Assembly (NCBI GenBank): GCA_023391175.1
Contig: JAEWBL010000339.1
Coordinates: 1-14,598, forward strand
Source of the DNA: Pseudomonadota bacterium
GTDB lineage: Bacteria > Pseudomonadota > Alphaproteobacteria > Rhizobiales > Xanthobacteraceae
DNA length: 14,598 nucleotides
Direction of reading: 5' to 3'
A program made the position numbers and the translations under genes. The notes under the pieces are model-generated. The model was not told where the DNA came from. It did not search any database and saw nothing but the letters and a program-made list of their open reading frames with translations. Shown here one piece after another: positions 14,570-14,598 of the stretch. Within the stretch, counting starts at the first letter, position 1. Each line of letters begins with the position of its first letter.

Positions 14570-14598
14570 ATGACCTTTTCCCTGGCCATCGTCGGGCG
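14570..14598 (+). CDS. der: GTPase Der (EngA), first codons only
   Basis: Only ATG plus eight further codons are present, reading MTFSLAIVG, cut by the window edge. This matches the Der N-terminus just before its first P-loop (GRPNVGKS in the family). Position after a YfgM-like gene supports the call. Der is a double-domain GTPase needed for 50S ribosome assembly. The evidence is short, so it rests on synteny. Confidence 0.65.

Overview
The window is high-GC, densely packed DNA from an alphaproteobacterium, most likely order Hyphomicrobiales and plausibly near Xanthobacter/Azorhizobium. This is an inference from remembered gene order and protein flavour: a MarR regulator divergent from ilvE, a coupled lgt-midA-pgeF cluster, ubiK-ybjN-proC, and a TPR protein followed by a small lipoprotein and der. 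A consensus CtrA site also points to Alphaproteobacteria. No rRNA, tRNA, CRISPR array or insertion sequence was seen.

Layout. 1-267 (-): start of a MarR-type regulator gene, cut by the window edge. 476-1369 (+): ilvE, ending at a terminator-like hairpin. 1477-2268 (+): PAP2 membrane phosphatase. 2323-2538 (-): small DUF4287 protein downstream of prs. 2635-3588 (-): prs, PRPP synthase. 3754-4434 (-): conserved lipoprotein of unknown role, about 70 bp downstream of a consensus CtrA box. 4594-7846 (-): tightly coupled lgt, midA-like methyltransferase, pgeF and an RBBP9-type hydrolase. 8002-8481 (+): DUF1579 protein. 8625-11479 (+): ubiK, ybjN, proC and a TetR/COQ9-like protein. 11531-12034 (+): YaiI/DUF188 protein. 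12038-13311 (-): cowN preceded by a PAS-LytTR regulator. 13527-14598 (+): TPR membrane protein, small lipoprotein and the first codons of der.

Most is housekeeping: branched-chain amino acid and proline synthesis, PRPP, lipoprotein maturation, ubiquinone and respiratory-complex assembly factors, and envelope proteins. The stand-out is 12038-13311. Its PAS-LytTR protein looks like the haem-based CO sensor RcoM. It is followed on the same strand by a CowN-like protein, the family that keeps nitrogenase working in the presence of CO. A 10-bp direct repeat with an exact 20-bp period lies in the gap between them, where a LytTR regulator would be expected to bind. The haem histidine context of RcoM is kept, but the distal Met and the redox Cys appear to be missing, so this may be a variant CO (or other gas) sensor dedicated to protecting nitrogen fixation. 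That would make the host a diazotroph, although no nif gene lies in the window.
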